Assembly (NCBI RefSeq): GCF_001708445.1
Contig: NZ_CP015637.1
Span: 745,001 to 809,000 of the forward strand
DNA length: 64,000 nucleotides
Direction of reading: 5' to 3'
DNA from: Pseudomonas fluorescens
GTDB lineage: Bacteria > Pseudomonadota > Gammaproteobacteria > Pseudomonadales > Pseudomonadaceae
Part shown: in pieces, positions 36,676-46,970 of the stretch
Layout: each line of letters begins with the position of its first letter
Position numbering within the stretch: the first letter of the stretch is position 1
Notes under the pieces: model-generated
Databases searched by the model: none
Seen by the model: the letters and a program-made list of their open reading frames with translations, nothing else
Told to the model about the DNA's origin: nothing
Position numbers and translations under genes: made by a program

Positions 36676-38394
36676 TCAGGCTTGGGCGGGCGCGGCCGTC
36701 AGTTCCACCGCTTCCGGACGTTTGATCAGTGCATACACCAGCCCGGTCAGCAGGCTACCGGCGACGATCGCCAGCAGATACAACAGCGCATGGTTCATCG
36801 CATTCGGGATGATCAACACAAACAACCCACCATGGGGCGCCGCCAGCTTGCAGCCAAAGTACATCGACAGCGCTCCCGTCAGGGCACCGCCAGCGATGCT
36901 GGAGGGGATCACCCGCAGTGGGTCCTTGGCGGCGAACGGGATCGCGCCTTCCGAGATAAAGCACAAGCCCAGAATCATCGCGGCCTTGCCCGCTTCACGC
37001 TCGGTCTGGGCGAACTTGCGCCGCGCCAGGAACGTGGCGATGCCCATGCCGATTGGCGGCACCATACCCGCCGCCATGGTCGCAGCCATCGGTGCGCCGC
37101 TCGATGCCGCCAGCAAGCCGACGGAGAACGCGTACGCGGCCTTGTTGATCGGCCCGCCGAGGTCGACACACATCATGCCGCCCAACAGAATGCCCAGCAG
37201 CACCGCGTTGGTGGTGCCCATGGTGCTGAGAAAATCCGTCAGCCCCGTGAGCAGACGCGCCACGGGTGGGCCGACCAGGTAAATCATCGCCAGGCCGGTG
37301 AACAAACTCGCCAGCAACGGGATGATCAGGATCGGCTTGAGTGCCTCCAGGCTCTGCGGCAAACGTATCGCGCGGGTGATCAGCTTGACGCAGTAGCCGG
37401 CGAGGAAACCGGCGAGAATCCCGCCGATAAACCCGGCGCCCAGCGTACCGGCCAGCAGCCCGCCGATCATGCCGGGGGCCAGGCCCGGACGGTCGGCGAT
37501 GGAGTAGGCGATATAGCCCGCCAGCAGCGGCACCATCAGCATAAAGGCCTGGTCGCCAACGGTCTTGAGGGCCGCTGCCAGGGTGCCTTTTTCTTCGAAG
37601 GCATGGATGCCGAACACAAATGACAAGGCGATCAACAAGCCGCCCGCCACCACCATCGGCAACATGAACGACACACCGGTCAACAGGTGTTTGTACACCC
37701 CGGTTTTTTCCGACTTGGCTACCGCACCGCTGGCCGCGCTTTCCACGGCGCCTTCGGCGAGGGCCTTATTAAGAGTCGCTTCGGCCTGCTTGAGGGCGAT
37801 GCCGGTGCCGCAGCGGTAGATCTTCTTGCCGGCGAAGCGCTCGGTGGCGACTTCAATATCCGCCGCCAGCAGTACCACGTCGGCGTCGGCAATCGCCTGC
37901 GGGCTCAGCGGTGTGCGCGCGCCGACCGATCCCTGGGTTTCCACCTGCAAGTCATAACCCAGGCGCTTGGCCGCTTGCTGCAAGGCTTCGGCGGCCATGA
38001 AGGTGTGCGCGACACCGGTGGGGCAGGCGGTAATCGCGACGATACGCGGGGCCTGCTTCGTCGCCACCGGGGCTAGGCTGACGACATACTCCCGGGCTTC
38101 TTCTGCGCCACGGCGCAGTACCGCGTCAACGTCCTGCAACGCCTGCGCCGGGGTGCTCTGGAACACGCGCTTGCCGACAAACCGCTGCATGTCCACCGGG
38201 GTGCTGCTGACCAACAAGACCCATTCGGCGTCGTCGATGATCGCCTGGGACAACTGCCGTTCCGGGCGCTGCACGTCGACCACTTCAACGCTGGTGCTCC
38301 ACCCCTGGCGCTGCGCGGCAGCGTCCAGCAAGCGCGCGCACAGCACACTGGTGACCATACCGTTCGGGCAGGCGGTAACAATGGCTAACTTCAT
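36676..38394 (-). CDS. fruA: Fructose PTS permease, EIIB-prime-EIIB-EIIC
   Basis: A 572-residue inner-membrane component that transports fructose and phosphorylates it to fructose 1-phosphate. Residues 1-105 form the IIB-prime domain (with its own ACPNG), about 113-215 the active IIB domain with Cys in ITACPTGVAHTFMAAEAL, and 235-565 the IIC channel with about nine hydrophobic segments (GGAMMC-like block LGGMMCVDLGGPINKAAYAF). AGAGGG lies 6 bases before the ATG at 38394; a GTG directly before it is possible. It is the last gene of fruBKA. Confidence 0.95.
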   Translation of the reverse strand: MKLAIVTACPNGMVTSVLCARLLDAAAQRQGWSTSVEVVDVQRPERQLSQAIIDDAEWVLLVSSTPVDMQRFVGKRVFQSTPAQALQDVDAVLRRGAEEAREYVVSLAPVATKQAPRIVAITACPTGVAHTFMAAEALQQAAKRLGYDLQVETQGSVGARTPLSPQAIADADVVLLAADIEVATERFAGKKIYRCGTGIALKQAEATLNKALAEGAVESAASGAVAKSEKTGVYKHLLTGVSFMLPMVVAGGLLIALSFVFGIHAFEEKGTLAAALKTVGDQAFMLMVPLLAGYIAYSIADRPGLAPGMIGGLLAGTLGAGFIGGILAGFLAGYCVKLITRAIRLPQSLEALKPILIIPLLASLFTGLAMIYLVGPPVARLLTGLTDFLSTMGTTNAVLLGILLGGMMCVDLGGPINKAAYAFSVGLLAASSGAPMAATMAAGMVPPIGMGIATFLARRKFAQTEREAGKAAMILGLCFISEGAIPFAAKDPLRVIPSSIAGGALTGALSMYFGCKLAAPHGGLFVLIIPNAMNHALLYLLAIVAGSLLTGLVYALIKRPEAVELTAAPAQA

Positions 38395-38405
38395 CACAAA
38401 CCCTC

Positions 38406-39347
38406 TTATTGTTCTGTCAGCGGGCGCACATGGACGCCGCTTTCGAGGCGCGCCAACTGCGCGTCATCGCTGATGCCAAAGCCGATCTGCGTCACCGCCA
38501 TGGCGGCAATCGCCGTGGCCCGGCGCAAGGTGGTTTCGGGTACATCGAAGCTGAGCAAACCGTGGAGCATGCCGGCCAGCAACGAATCCCCCGCGCCTAC
38601 GGTGCTGGCGACGCGGACCTTGGGCGGCGTGGCCTGCAGCGCCGTGCCCGGGCTGAACCAGTTCACGCCGTCGGCACCGTGGGATACCACCACATGCTCA
38701 ACGCCCCGCGCGTGCAGATGCTCAGCCGCGTCGGCTTGTTGCGCGACGGAATCCGTGGGGCAATCCAGGGCGTCAGCCAATTCTTCGGTGTTGGGTTTGA
38801 TCAGCCATGGGCCAGCGTTCAACCCGGCGCGCAACGCGGCGCCGCTGGTGTCCAGAGCGACCTTCAAACCGAGGCCTTTCAACTGCACCAACAGGTCTTC
38901 GAACCACTGCGGGCTGACGCCACGCGGCAAACTGCCGGCGACCACCACCGCATCGTGCCCGGGGGCGATCAGCATGAGTTGGTTGAGCAACGCTTGCTGC
39001 GCCTGCTCGCTGACCAGCGGGCCCGGCGCATTGATGTCGGTGACGCGGCCATCCTGCTCGGCAATCTTGATGTTGCTGCGGGTTTCACCCGGCACGCGGA
39101 TAAACGCATCGACAAAACCACGGCGAGCGATCAGCGCCTCGAACGCTTGGGGGTTGTCTTCCCCCAGAAAACCACCGACCGTCACTTGATGGCCCAGGTC
39201 AGCCAACACCTGGGCCACGTTCACGCCCTTGCCGGCCGCGTGGGTCTGCAGGGGTTCGCTGCGGTTGACTTCACCAGGCTCCAGGCGCGCCAAGCACACC
39301 GTAAGGTCCAACGCCGGGTTCAGCGTCAGGGTCAGAATCCTTGCCAT
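38406..39347 (-). CDS. fruK: 1-phosphofructokinase
   Basis: A 313-residue PfkB-family kinase that converts fructose 1-phosphate to fructose 1,6-bisphosphate. The N-terminus MARILTLTLNPALDLTV, the GKGVNVAQVLADLG block (about residue 38), and the catalytic GAGDSLLAGML near residue 250 with its Asp base are intact. Its start codon directly abuts the fruB stop (TAGATG), so the two are coupled. It removes fructose 1-phosphate, the effector of Cra. Confidence 0.95.
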   Translation of the reverse strand: MARILTLTLNPALDLTVCLARLEPGEVNRSEPLQTHAAGKGVNVAQVLADLGHQVTVGGFLGEDNPQAFEALIARRGFVDAFIRVPGETRSNIKIAEQDGRVTDINAPGPLVSEQAQQALLNQLMLIAPGHDAVVVAGSLPRGVSPQWFEDLLVQLKGLGLKVALDTSGAALRAGLNAGPWLIKPNTEELADALDCPTDSVAQQADAAEHLHARGVEHVVVSHGADGVNWFSPGTALQATPPKVRVASTVGAGDSLLAGMLHGLLSFDVPETTLRRATAIAAMAVTQIGFGISDDAQLARLESGVHVRPLTEQ

Positions 39348-42206
39348 CTACACGGCCTCCACAAGGGCTCGCACTTCGGCGGGCGAACCCACCGCAAGTG
39401 CTTTTTGCGCCAGGCCCTGGGCCTCGCTCAGACTGAATTCGCGCACGCGCGCCTTCACTTCGGGAATGCTGCGCGCCGACACGCTCAACTCGTCCACGCC
39501 CAGGCCCACCAGCACCGGCACCGCCAGCGGATCGGCGGCCAGCTCGCCGCACACACCGACCCATTTGCCATGGGCATGGGCCGCGCGCACGGTGATATCG
39601 ATCAGTTGCAACACGGCCGGGTGCAAGCCATCGGCCTGGGCCGACAGCGTTGGGTGGCCGCGGTCGATGGCCAGGGTGTATTGGGTCAGGTCGTTGGTGC
39701 CAACGCTGAAGAAATCCACTTCCTTGGCCAGCACCGGTGCGAGCAACGCAGCCGACGGCACCTCGATCATGATCCCCAGTTGCAGATCGGCCACCGGGAT
39801 TTCCAGGCGCAGGCGCTCGGTCATGTCCCGTGCTGCGCGCCACTCATCCACGCTGCCCACCATAGGGAACATGATGCGCAGCGGCCGGTTATCCGCCGAG
39901 CGCAGCAGCGCGCGCAATTGCGCCTCCATGATCTGCGGGCGTTGCAAGGTGAGGCGAATGCCGCGCACCCCGAGGAAGGGGTTTTCTTCCTCGGCGATCG
40001 GCCAATACGGCAACGGTTTATCGCCCCCCACATCGAGGGTGCGCACCACCAGCGGGCGACCGTCGAGGCCGTCCAGTACACGCCGGTATTCAGCTTCCTG
40101 GGTGGCTTCGTCCGGCGCTTGCGGGTGGGCCATGAAAATCAGTTCGGTGCGCAGCAAGCCAATGCCTTCGGCGCCCTGCTCCACCGCACTCGCTACGCCG
40201 GCGCTTTCGCCGATGTTGGCGAACACTTCCACGGCGTGACCGTCGCGGGTCACCGCAGGTTCGTGGCGCTGCGCCGAGGCGGCTTGCAGGCGTTGCTCGC
40301 GGGTGTCGCGTTCAACGGTGGCGCGTTGCAGGGTGGCAGTGTCCGGGGTGACATGCAGGCGGCCTCGCTGGCCATCGAGCAATAACAGGGTGCCGGCGGC
40401 CAGCAGCAACACGCCCGGGCCGGCGCCCACCAACGCGGGGATGCCAAGGGCACGGGCGACGATGGCACTGTGGGCCGTCGCCCCGCCACGGGCAGTGAGG
40501 ATACCCGCGACCCGCGCCGGGTCGAGCCGCGCCACATCCGATGGGCCGACCTCGTCCATCACCAGAATGTAGGGGTCGTGCGGCTCCTGGGCCGTTTCAA
40601 TACCGCACAGTTGTGCCAGCACGCGGCGACCAATGTCGCGCAGGTCAGCGGCGCGCTCGGCCAGCAAGGCGTCCTGCAACGCCTCCTGCTGCTTGGCGGC
40701 GGCTTCGATCACGCTCATCCAGGCCGCCTCGGCGCTTTCGCCCTGCTTGAGGCGGGTGTCGACTTCATCGGTCAGTTCCGGGTCGTCGAGCATTTCCTGG
40801 TGGGTGATGAAAATCTCGCGGATCGCCTTGGCCTGGCTGCGTTCGATCAAGCCCTGGATATCGCGACGCACGTCGTTGAGTGCGGCCTGCAAGCGCTGGC
40901 GCTCAATGGCCGAAGACTCACCCCGCAGCGGGTAGTCGAAGGGTTGCAGCACCTGGATATGCGCCGGGCCGATGGCGATGCCGGGGGCGGCGGCGATGGC
41001 CTGGAGCTGGCTGCCGGCCAACGGCGCGCTGGCCAGCGGTTCGATATCGAGGATTTCAACCTGGGCCACCACGGTCGGCAATGGCTCGACGTCTTCGCCA
41101 AGCCCTTCCTCCACCGCCGCCAACAACGCAGGCAGCGCATCGCCGGCGATGGTAGGTTCCGCGACAAACTCCAGTACCTGACCACGCCGTGCACCGAGGC
41201 TGAGCAGCTTACTCAAGCTTTTTACCGACACCGCGCCCACCGGGCCATCGACGATACGCACACGGATATCGCCCTCGAAGCTTTTCGCCAATTGCGCGAG
41301 GATCTTCGCCGGCCGCGCGTGCAGCCCATGGGCATTGGCCAGGGTGATGCGCACACTGGGCCAGTCGGGCGGCAGTTCGCCGCCGAGCACTTCGAGTACC
41401 GCACGGCTGCTGGTGGCGCGCCCCAGTTCCTGGCCGCGACCTTCGATCAACAACGCGCACAGGCGCTCCAGCAAAGCCTGGTGCGCTTCACCGAGGCTGG
41501 CCAGGCAGAACAGACCATTCAACGGCTGGCCGAGGTAACGCATGGGTTTATCCGGCGTGACAAACGCCAGGCCAGGGCGCTTGACCGTTTGCTCGCTGTG
41601 CAGCCACCACAGGCCATCGCCCAGGGGCAACGCATCGACTTGCTGCAACACCGCGGCAAAGCCATTGCTGACGCAGTCGGCCTGGCGCAGCAGACGAGCA
41701 CCGCGCCATACCAGTTCTTCAAAATCGTCGGCCGACACGCCCAGGCTGATCATCTGTGCATCCAGCGCCAACTCCTGCGGCGCGCCTTGCAGCAACTTCA
41801 GCAAGGCCTCGGCGGAACCGGCACGACGCAGCGCCTGGCCCAGGTCGGTTTCACCGAGGGCGCGGGTCAGCAGTTGCAGCAAGCGCAGGTGTTCATCGGA
41901 TTTGGCGGCAATGCCAATCGCCAGGTAAACGATCTGGCCGTCGCCCCAATCCACCCCTTCGGGGAACTGCAGCAGGCGCACGCCGGTGGAAAATACCTGG
42001 TCGCGGGTTTCGGGAGTCCCGTGGGGGATGGCGATCCCTTGGCCGAGAAAGGTCGAACCTTGGGCTTCACGGGCTTGCAAGCCGCTGAGATAACCCTCGG
42101 CGACCAGGCCATCGGCCACCAACTGGTCAGCGAGCAGGTGCAAGGCAGCAGATTTATCCACAGCCACCTGGCCCATGGATATCTGCTCGTGAGTGAGCTC
42201 AAGCAT
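39348..42206 (-). CDS. fruB: Fructose PTS multiphosphoryl transfer protein, EIIA-HPr-EI
   Basis: A 952-residue cytoplasmic protein carrying three PTS functions in series. The EIIA-Fru domain spans about 1-145 with the active His62 in GIAIPHGTPE. The HPr-like domain (about 280-365) has HGLHARPAKI with its His near 295. The EI domain (about 400-952) has GGATAHSAIVARALG with the phospho-His near 576 and later EVPSAALLAPVLA and GELAADPLAVPVL. It takes phosphate from PEP and passes it to FruA. GGAG precedes the ATG. In Pseudomonas this is the only complete sugar PTS. Confidence 0.96.
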   Translation of the reverse strand: MLELTHEQISMGQVAVDKSAALHLLADQLVADGLVAEGYLSGLQAREAQGSTFLGQGIAIPHGTPETRDQVFSTGVRLLQFPEGVDWGDGQIVYLAIGIAAKSDEHLRLLQLLTRALGETDLGQALRRAGSAEALLKLLQGAPQELALDAQMISLGVSADDFEELVWRGARLLRQADCVSNGFAAVLQQVDALPLGDGLWWLHSEQTVKRPGLAFVTPDKPMRYLGQPLNGLFCLASLGEAHQALLERLCALLIEGRGQELGRATSSRAVLEVLGGELPPDWPSVRITLANAHGLHARPAKILAQLAKSFEGDIRVRIVDGPVGAVSVKSLSKLLSLGARRGQVLEFVAEPTIAGDALPALLAAVEEGLGEDVEPLPTVVAQVEILDIEPLASAPLAGSQLQAIAAAPGIAIGPAHIQVLQPFDYPLRGESSAIERQRLQAALNDVRRDIQGLIERSQAKAIREIFITHQEMLDDPELTDEVDTRLKQGESAEAAWMSVIEAAAKQQEALQDALLAERAADLRDIGRRVLAQLCGIETAQEPHDPYILVMDEVGPSDVARLDPARVAGILTARGGATAHSAIVARALGIPALVGAGPGVLLLAAGTLLLLDGQRGRLHVTPDTATLQRATVERDTREQRLQAASAQRHEPAVTRDGHAVEVFANIGESAGVASAVEQGAEGIGLLRTELIFMAHPQAPDEATQEAEYRRVLDGLDGRPLVVRTLDVGGDKPLPYWPIAEEENPFLGVRGIRLTLQRPQIMEAQLRALLRSADNRPLRIMFPMVGSVDEWRAARDMTERLRLEIPVADLQLGIMIEVPSAALLAPVLAKEVDFFSVGTNDLTQYTLAIDRGHPTLSAQADGLHPAVLQLIDITVRAAHAHGKWVGVCGELAADPLAVPVLVGLGVDELSVSARSIPEVKARVREFSLSEAQGLAQKALAVGSPAEVRALVEAV

Positions 42207-42343
42207 GCCGTTCTCCTAGTTAGTGCGGCGGGCGCACTAGGTATTGTTTTGAATAAATCAGTATAAAGTTGATCATGAATAAGCGACTGAGCAGTCAATT
42301 GGCAGTAGCCACTCAGTAGCGAACATCGCAAAAATACGCCTGC

Positions 42344-42355
42344 TGAAACGTTTAA
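42344..42355 (-). promoter_or_regulatory. Cra (FruR) operator
   Basis: On the minus strand the sequence reads TTAAACGTTTCA, identical to the operator I recall for P. putida Cra upstream of fruB. It lies between the divergent fruB and fruR genes, 138 bp before fruB, so it could act on fruBKA and on fruR itself. Confidence 0.85.
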
Positions 42356-42500
42356 TCTAGAATTTATGGCAGATTACGCGTTAATTGCGCATCCTTGAAG
42401 AACCACTCGGCACTTGAGCTGAGACATTAGTCGTGTGCAGTAATCGGTTACGATTGGACAAAATGTCGGGGCCAGCTCTAAAAAACAAGGAAATCCCGGT

Positions 42501-43496
42501 TTGAAACTCAGTGATATCGCACGTCTGGCCGGTGTGTCCGTGACCACCGCCAGTTATGTCATCAACGGCAAAGCCGAACAGCAACGCATCAGCAGCGCGA
42601 CCGTCGAGCGCGTGCGTGCGGTGGTCGAAGCCCATGGCTTTACGCCCAACCCCCAGGCAGCCGGGCTGCGCAGCCGGCATACCCGCACGCTGGGTTTTAT
42701 CCTGCCGGACCTGGAAAACCCCAGTTACGCACGGATCGCCAAGCTATTGGAACAAGGCGCCCGCGCGCGTGGTTATCAATTGCTGATCGCCAGCTCCGAC
42801 GACAATGCCGACAGCGAACGCCAACTGCTGCAACTGTTCCGCGCCCGACGCTGCGATGCGCTGTTTGTCGCCAGTTGCCTGCCGGCCAGCGACGACAGCT
42901 ATCGCGAGTTACAAACCAAGGGTTTGCCGGTGATTGCCATCGACCGGGTGATGAACGCCGAACAGTTCTGCTCGGTGGTCAGCGACGACCGCCAGGCCTG
43001 CCAGCAACTGACCAGCAGCCTGCTGCAACCGGTGCCCAAGCAGATCGCACTGATCGGTGCGCGGCCTGAGTTGAGCATCAGCCAGGAGCGCGCCGCCGGT
43101 TTCCGTGAAGCACTGCAAGGTTTTACCGGCGAAGTGATCGTCGAACAGGGCGAGGCCTTCAGCCGCGATTGTGGCCGCCAACTGATGGAGCAACTTCTCC
43201 ATCAACTGGGGCATTTGCCTGACGCGCTGGTGACCACCTCTTACGTGCTGCTGCAAGGGGTGTTCGACGCGCTGCATGATTTCCCGCTCAGATCACGCCC
43301 GCTACGCCTGGGGACCTTTGGTGATACGCAGTTGCTGGACTTCCTGCCGTTGCCGGTCAATGCCATGGCCCAGCAACATCTGTTGATCGCCGACACGGCG
43401 TTGCGCCTGGCCCTGGCCGCCATCGAAGAAGAGCAGTACCAACCCGGCGTGCATGCCATCGGCCGGACCTTCAAGCGGCGTATTCACGAGGCTTGA
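42501..43496 (+). CDS. cra: LacI-family fructose regulator FruR/Cra
   Basis: A 331-residue repressor. The N-terminal helix-turn-helix is KLSDIARLAGVSVTTASYVING, followed by the hinge helix (NPQAAGLRSRHT) and a periplasmic-binding-type effector domain from about residue 60. The start codon is TTG (42501) with AAGGA nine bases before it; the next residues match the usual MKLSDIA start, so TTG is very probably real. Fructose 1-phosphate is the effector in P. putida. It is divergent from fruBKA, with a perfect Cra operator between. Confidence 0.92.
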   Translation: MKLSDIARLAGVSVTTASYVINGKAEQQRISSATVERVRAVVEAHGFTPNPQAAGLRSRHTRTLGFILPDLENPSYARIAKLLEQGARARGYQLLIASSDDNADSERQLLQLFRARRCDALFVASCLPASDDSYRELQTKGLPVIAIDRVMNAEQFCSVVSDDRQACQQLTSSLLQPVPKQIALIGARPELSISQERAAGFREALQGFTGEVIVEQGEAFSRDCGRQLMEQLLHQLGHLPDALVTTSYVLLQGVFDALHDFPLRSRPLRLGTFGDTQLLDFLPLPVNAMAQQHLLIADTALRLALAAIEEEQYQPGVHAIGRTFKRRIHEA

Positions 43497-43498
43497 GC

Positions 43499-44275
43499 GT
43501 GGAGCTGATTGACACCCACACCCACCTCGACTTTCCGGACTTCGACAGCGATCGCCGGGAAGTCCTCGCCCACAGCCGCCAACTCGGCGTGCAGCGCATG
43601 GTGGTACTGGGGGTGTATCAGCAGAATTGGCAGCGGTTGTGGGACCTGGTGCAAGGCGATGAAGGCTTGTTCGCCGCCTTCGGCCTGCACCCGGTGTACC
43701 TCGATGACCATCGCCCCGCCGACCTGACGGAGCTGGGCGATTGGCTGACCCGCCTGCACGGCCATCGACAACTGTGCGCTGTAGGCGAGATCGGCCTGGA
43801 TTACTTCCTCGAACAACTGGACCGCACACGCCAGCAACACCTGTTTGAAGCCCAACTGAAACTGGCCGTCGATTTCCAACTGCCAGCGCTGTTGCACGTG
43901 CGCCGCAGCCATGCCGCCGTGATTGCCACCCTCAAGCGTATCCGCCTGCCACGGGGCGGCATCATCCACGCCTTTGCCGGTAGCCGGGAAGAAGCGCGCG
44001 AATACATCAAGCTGGGTTTCAAGCTGGGCCTGGGCGGTGCCGCCACCTGGCCCCAGGCCCTGCGCATGCATAAGGTGCTCGCCCAACTGCCCCTGGACGC
44101 GGTGGTGCTGGAAACCGATTCGCCGGACATGGCCCCCGCCATGTACCCCGGCCAGCGTAACAGCCCGCAACACTTGCCCGATATCTGCACCGCGCTGGCC
44201 GAACGCATGGGCCTCAGCCCGCTATTGCTGGCTGAAGCGAGCACACGCAATGCGTGCGAGTTGTTCAATTGGTAG
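43499..44275 (+). CDS. TatD-family metal-dependent nuclease
   Basis: A 258-residue TIM-barrel hydrolase of the TatD/YjjV family. Metal ligands appear in the order IDTHTHLD (His7, His9), VGEIGLDY (Glu), LHVRRSH (His), IIHAFAG (His) and ETDSPDMAP (Asp). I choose GTG at 43499: GAGG lies 7 bases upstream, while the TTG at 43493 is only one base from that site. It follows fruR by 2 bp. Its 3-prime end overlaps the opposite-strand gene by 54 bp. DNA or RNA 3-prime exonuclease activity is expected from the family. Confidence 0.9.
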   Translation: MELIDTHTHLDFPDFDSDRREVLAHSRQLGVQRMVVLGVYQQNWQRLWDLVQGDEGLFAAFGLHPVYLDDHRPADLTELGDWLTRLHGHRQLCAVGEIGLDYFLEQLDRTRQQHLFEAQLKLAVDFQLPALLHVRRSHAAVIATLKRIRLPRGGIIHAFAGSREEAREYIKLGFKLGLGGAATWPQALRMHKVLAQLPLDAVVLETDSPDMAPAMYPGQRNSPQHLPDICTALAERMGLSPLLLAEASTRNACELFNW

Positions 44276-44659
44276 GGCGTTGACCGGCCTGACCACTTGC
44301 AGGTCCAAGGTCATCCGCTGCCGATGACGGGCGTAGCGTGCCACCAGGAAATGCACCAACAGCACCAGCAGTGAAATATTCAACTGCCCGATAACGCTGA
44401 TCAGCCCGAGCCACTCTGCCACCAACGCCACGATCAGGGCCACGCAGGTGAACACCACCATGCTCAGTCGTACCAAGGCCCAATGGTCCAATGCCCTGAA
44501 CTGACGCAGTTTCCGGGTGCAGCACAACTGCAGAATCCTATGGCAGTACGGGCAATCGAAGGGTTCTTCAATGGCAATGGCATTCAACTGCCAAGGCTTG
44601 AGTTCGAAGGTGATGTCGCAATGGGCGCAGTGCCCTTTGATGCCTATGGCAGCGGTCAT
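44222..44659 (-). CDS. Zinc-ribbon membrane protein of unknown function
   Basis: A 145-residue protein that I do not recognise. Residues 10-50 form a Cys-pair zinc ribbon (CAHC and CPYC), followed by two hydrophobic helices (about 65-85 and 92-110) and a basic tail. It is probably an inner-membrane protein with a cytoplasmic zinc-binding head. The gene converges on and overlaps the tatD-like gene by 54 bp. The start at 44659 follows GGGAGG. Confidence 0.68.
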   Translation of the reverse strand: MTAAIGIKGHCAHCDITFELKPWQLNAIAIEEPFDCPYCHRILQLCCTRKLRQFRALDHWALVRLSMVVFTCVALIVALVAEWLGLISVIGQLNISLLVLLVHFLVARYARHRQRMTLDLQVVRPVNALPIEQLARIACARFSQQ

Positions 44660-44788
44660 CGTCTTGCCTCCCTTGGACTGTGATTATTGGCTGAAACAAA
44701 TTCTCACCCATTCTCGGCAGCAAAGACGAAGTACAAGAAAATCAAGACAAGTACCACTCCAGTAAAAGAAACATCCTACTCAACAGTC

Positions 44789-46819
44789 TTACACGCGAAA
44801 CGCGCCGATCAATTGCTTCAACTCAATCACCTGGCGCGACAACTGCCGGCTGGCCGCCTCGGCCTGATGGGCACCCTGGGCGGCATGTTCACCTGCACGA
44901 TTGATTTCGACGATGTTCTGGTCGATATCGTGGGCGACGGCGGTTTGCTGCTCCACGGCTGCCGCAATCTGCTGGTTCTGATCGACGATCATGCCGACGG
45001 CACCCAGGATGTTTTCCAAGGCCTGCTGGACCTTTTCCGACTGCCCCACCGTGCCATTCGCCATGGCATGGCTGGTTCCCATAGCCTTGACCGCCGCGTC
45101 GACACCACTGTGCAAACGGCTGATCATCTGCTCGATTTCCTCGGTGGAGTGCTGGGTCCGCCGCGCGAGGGTGCGCACTTCATCGGCCACCACCGCAAAA
45201 CCGCGCCCCTGCTCTCCGGCGCGGGCGGCTTCAATCGCGGCGTTCAGCGCCAGTAGATTGGTTTGCTCGGCAATGCTCTTGATCACTTCCAGCACGCTGC
45301 TGATCGATTGGCTATCGGTCGCCAACTGGTTGATCACCCGCACCGACTCATCAATGTCCAAGGCCAGGCGCGCGATGCTGCCTTGCTGGGATTGCACCAG
45401 GCCACGACCGCTGACGGTTTCATCGTTGACACTATGGGCGCTGCTGACCGCCGCCGCCGCATTGCGCGCCACTTCCTGCGCCGTGGAGGACATCTGGTTC
45501 ATGGCGGTCGCCACTTGCTCGATCTGGCTGCGCTGGCCGGACACCGCCTGGTTGCTGCGGACTGAGACCGCCTCCACTTGGCTGGCTTGCAACTCGACCT
45601 GGCCGACGGTGTGGCCGACGCGCTCGATCAGGTCGTGGATCTTGGCCACGGTGCCATTGAACACCTCGCCCAGTTCCCCCAGCTCGTCGCGACTATGAGC
45701 GACGAACGTGACCGTCATGTCGCCCGCCGCCACCTTGTCCATCATCACCCCCAGGCGTCGCAGGGTGGTGCGGGTGGAGGCATAGAAGCCCGCGTACAAA
45801 TAGAAGATCAGCAAAAACACCGCCGCCAGGGCGCACACCAGCACCACCATGTGCGTACGGTACTGCGCCAGGCGCTGCTCCAGCTGGTGCCCGAGAAACG
45901 CCAGCGTGGCTTCATCGAGCTGATAGGTCTGGGCCATCAGTTGGCTGACGTTGTCGTAGAAACCCTGCCACGGTGCGTCGAGGGTTTCAGCCATCACCAC
46001 CTGCTCTTCGAAGACCTCACTGGCTTGCTTGAGGCTGGCATTGCTGGCCTTGGCCAGGCTGTCGAGCGCAGCGTGGGCGGCCTGGCTGGAACCGAGGGCG
46101 TCCTGGAGTTTCAGGGCGTATTCGGCGTGGAGTTTTTCCAGTTGCTGCAGCAACTCGTCAAAGCGGGTGCTGGAGGACGAATTGAGGAACCCCTGGCCCA
46201 GGGAATAGGCGCCCATCGCCCGCCCCTCCCCCAGCGTCTGGGTGACCTGCGGGGTGATGCTGGTGATCAGCTCGCTGAGCTGGCGCAAATCGCTCTGGGG
46301 GTCGCGGCTCAAGCCGGCCTGGCTGGCGATGATCTGGCTGAGCATCTGCGCTTTGTTGAGCAACTTGCCGATCAGCGCGCTTTTACTCAGCAGGGAGGAC
46401 TCCTGCTGCTGGGCCTTGAAGGCAGCGATCAATTCGTCGCGCTTGGCATCGAAGGCGGCAATTTGCTCAGGGTCGGTGGTCATGGCCGTGAGCCCCTGCA
46501 CCCGTGCCAACACATGCTGCTCCAACGTGGTGATCTTGCCTTCAAGGTCGCCAGCCTTACCGGACTGGCCCAGGGTTGCGTTGATTTGCACCTGGTTGTT
46601 GAGGGTTTCCAGGTCGCGGCGCAGGGCCAGGCTGCTGCCGAGCAGGTCGAGGCTTTGCAGTTCGATGCGGGTGCCCTGGAACTCACGCCACGAATCACGC
46701 ACCAGGAAATAGTTGGTCGCCAGCATGGGCAGCAGGAACAGCACACTGATCAGGCTGAACTTCATGCCGAAGCTCAGGCGGTTCATCAGCGCGACGGCGG
46801 GATAGAGCAAGCTCTTCAC
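44789..46819 (-). CDS. Methyl-accepting chemotaxis protein
   Basis: A 676-residue chemoreceptor. Transmembrane helix 1 is at about 18-40, the periplasmic helical ligand domain at about 41-325, helix 2 at about 326-350, then HAMP (350-405) and the signalling domain with the hairpin tip [36 protein letters not shown] near residue 540. There is no terminal methyltransferase-binding pentapeptide. The start is GTG at 46819, with GGGAG 7 bases before. It lies after ampE on the same strand, as in P. aeruginosa (PA4520, from memory). Its ligand is unknown. Confidence 0.92.
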   Translation of the reverse strand: MKSLLYPAVALMNRLSFGMKFSLISVLFLLPMLATNYFLVRDSWREFQGTRIELQSLDLLGSSLALRRDLETLNNQVQINATLGQSGKAGDLEGKITTLEQHVLARVQGLTAMTTDPEQIAAFDAKRDELIAAFKAQQQESSLLSKSALIGKLLNKAQMLSQIIASQAGLSRDPQSDLRQLSELITSITPQVTQTLGEGRAMGAYSLGQGFLNSSSSTRFDELLQQLEKLHAEYALKLQDALGSSQAAHAALDSLAKASNASLKQASEVFEEQVVMAETLDAPWQGFYDNVSQLMAQTYQLDEATLAFLGHQLEQRLAQYRTHMVVLVCALAAVFLLIFYLYAGFYASTRTTLRRLGVMMDKVAAGDMTVTFVAHSRDELGELGEVFNGTVAKIHDLIERVGHTVGQVELQASQVEAVSVRSNQAVSGQRSQIEQVATAMNQMSSTAQEVARNAAAAVSSAHSVNDETVSGRGLVQSQQGSIARLALDIDESVRVINQLATDSQSISSVLEVIKSIAEQTNLLALNAAIEAARAGEQGRGFAVVADEVRTLARRTQHSTEEIEQMISRLHSGVDAAVKAMGTSHAMANGTVGQSEKVQQALENILGAVGMIVDQNQQIAAAVEQQTAVAHDIDQNIVEINRAGEHAAQGAHQAEAASRQLSRQVIELKQLIGAFRV

Positions 46820-46943
46820 GGGTGAACTCCCTTCCTATTATTTTTATTTGAGGCGCAGGGCGGCGGCAGAAAGCCACTATTTGGCGCTCCGTCTGTATAG
46901 CTCAAATCGAAAGGGAGTTTTGTAACTTAAGGTTAACGAGAAC

Positions 46944-46963
46944 GGAGCCGGCGGGCCGGCTCC
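46944..46963 (-). terminator. Probable ampE terminator
   Basis: GGAGCCGGC pairs with GCCGGCTCC; on the minus strand it is followed by GTTCTCGTT, a weak T-rich end. It lies just after the ampE stop codon. Confidence 0.5.
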
Positions 46964-46970
46964 TCCCAGG

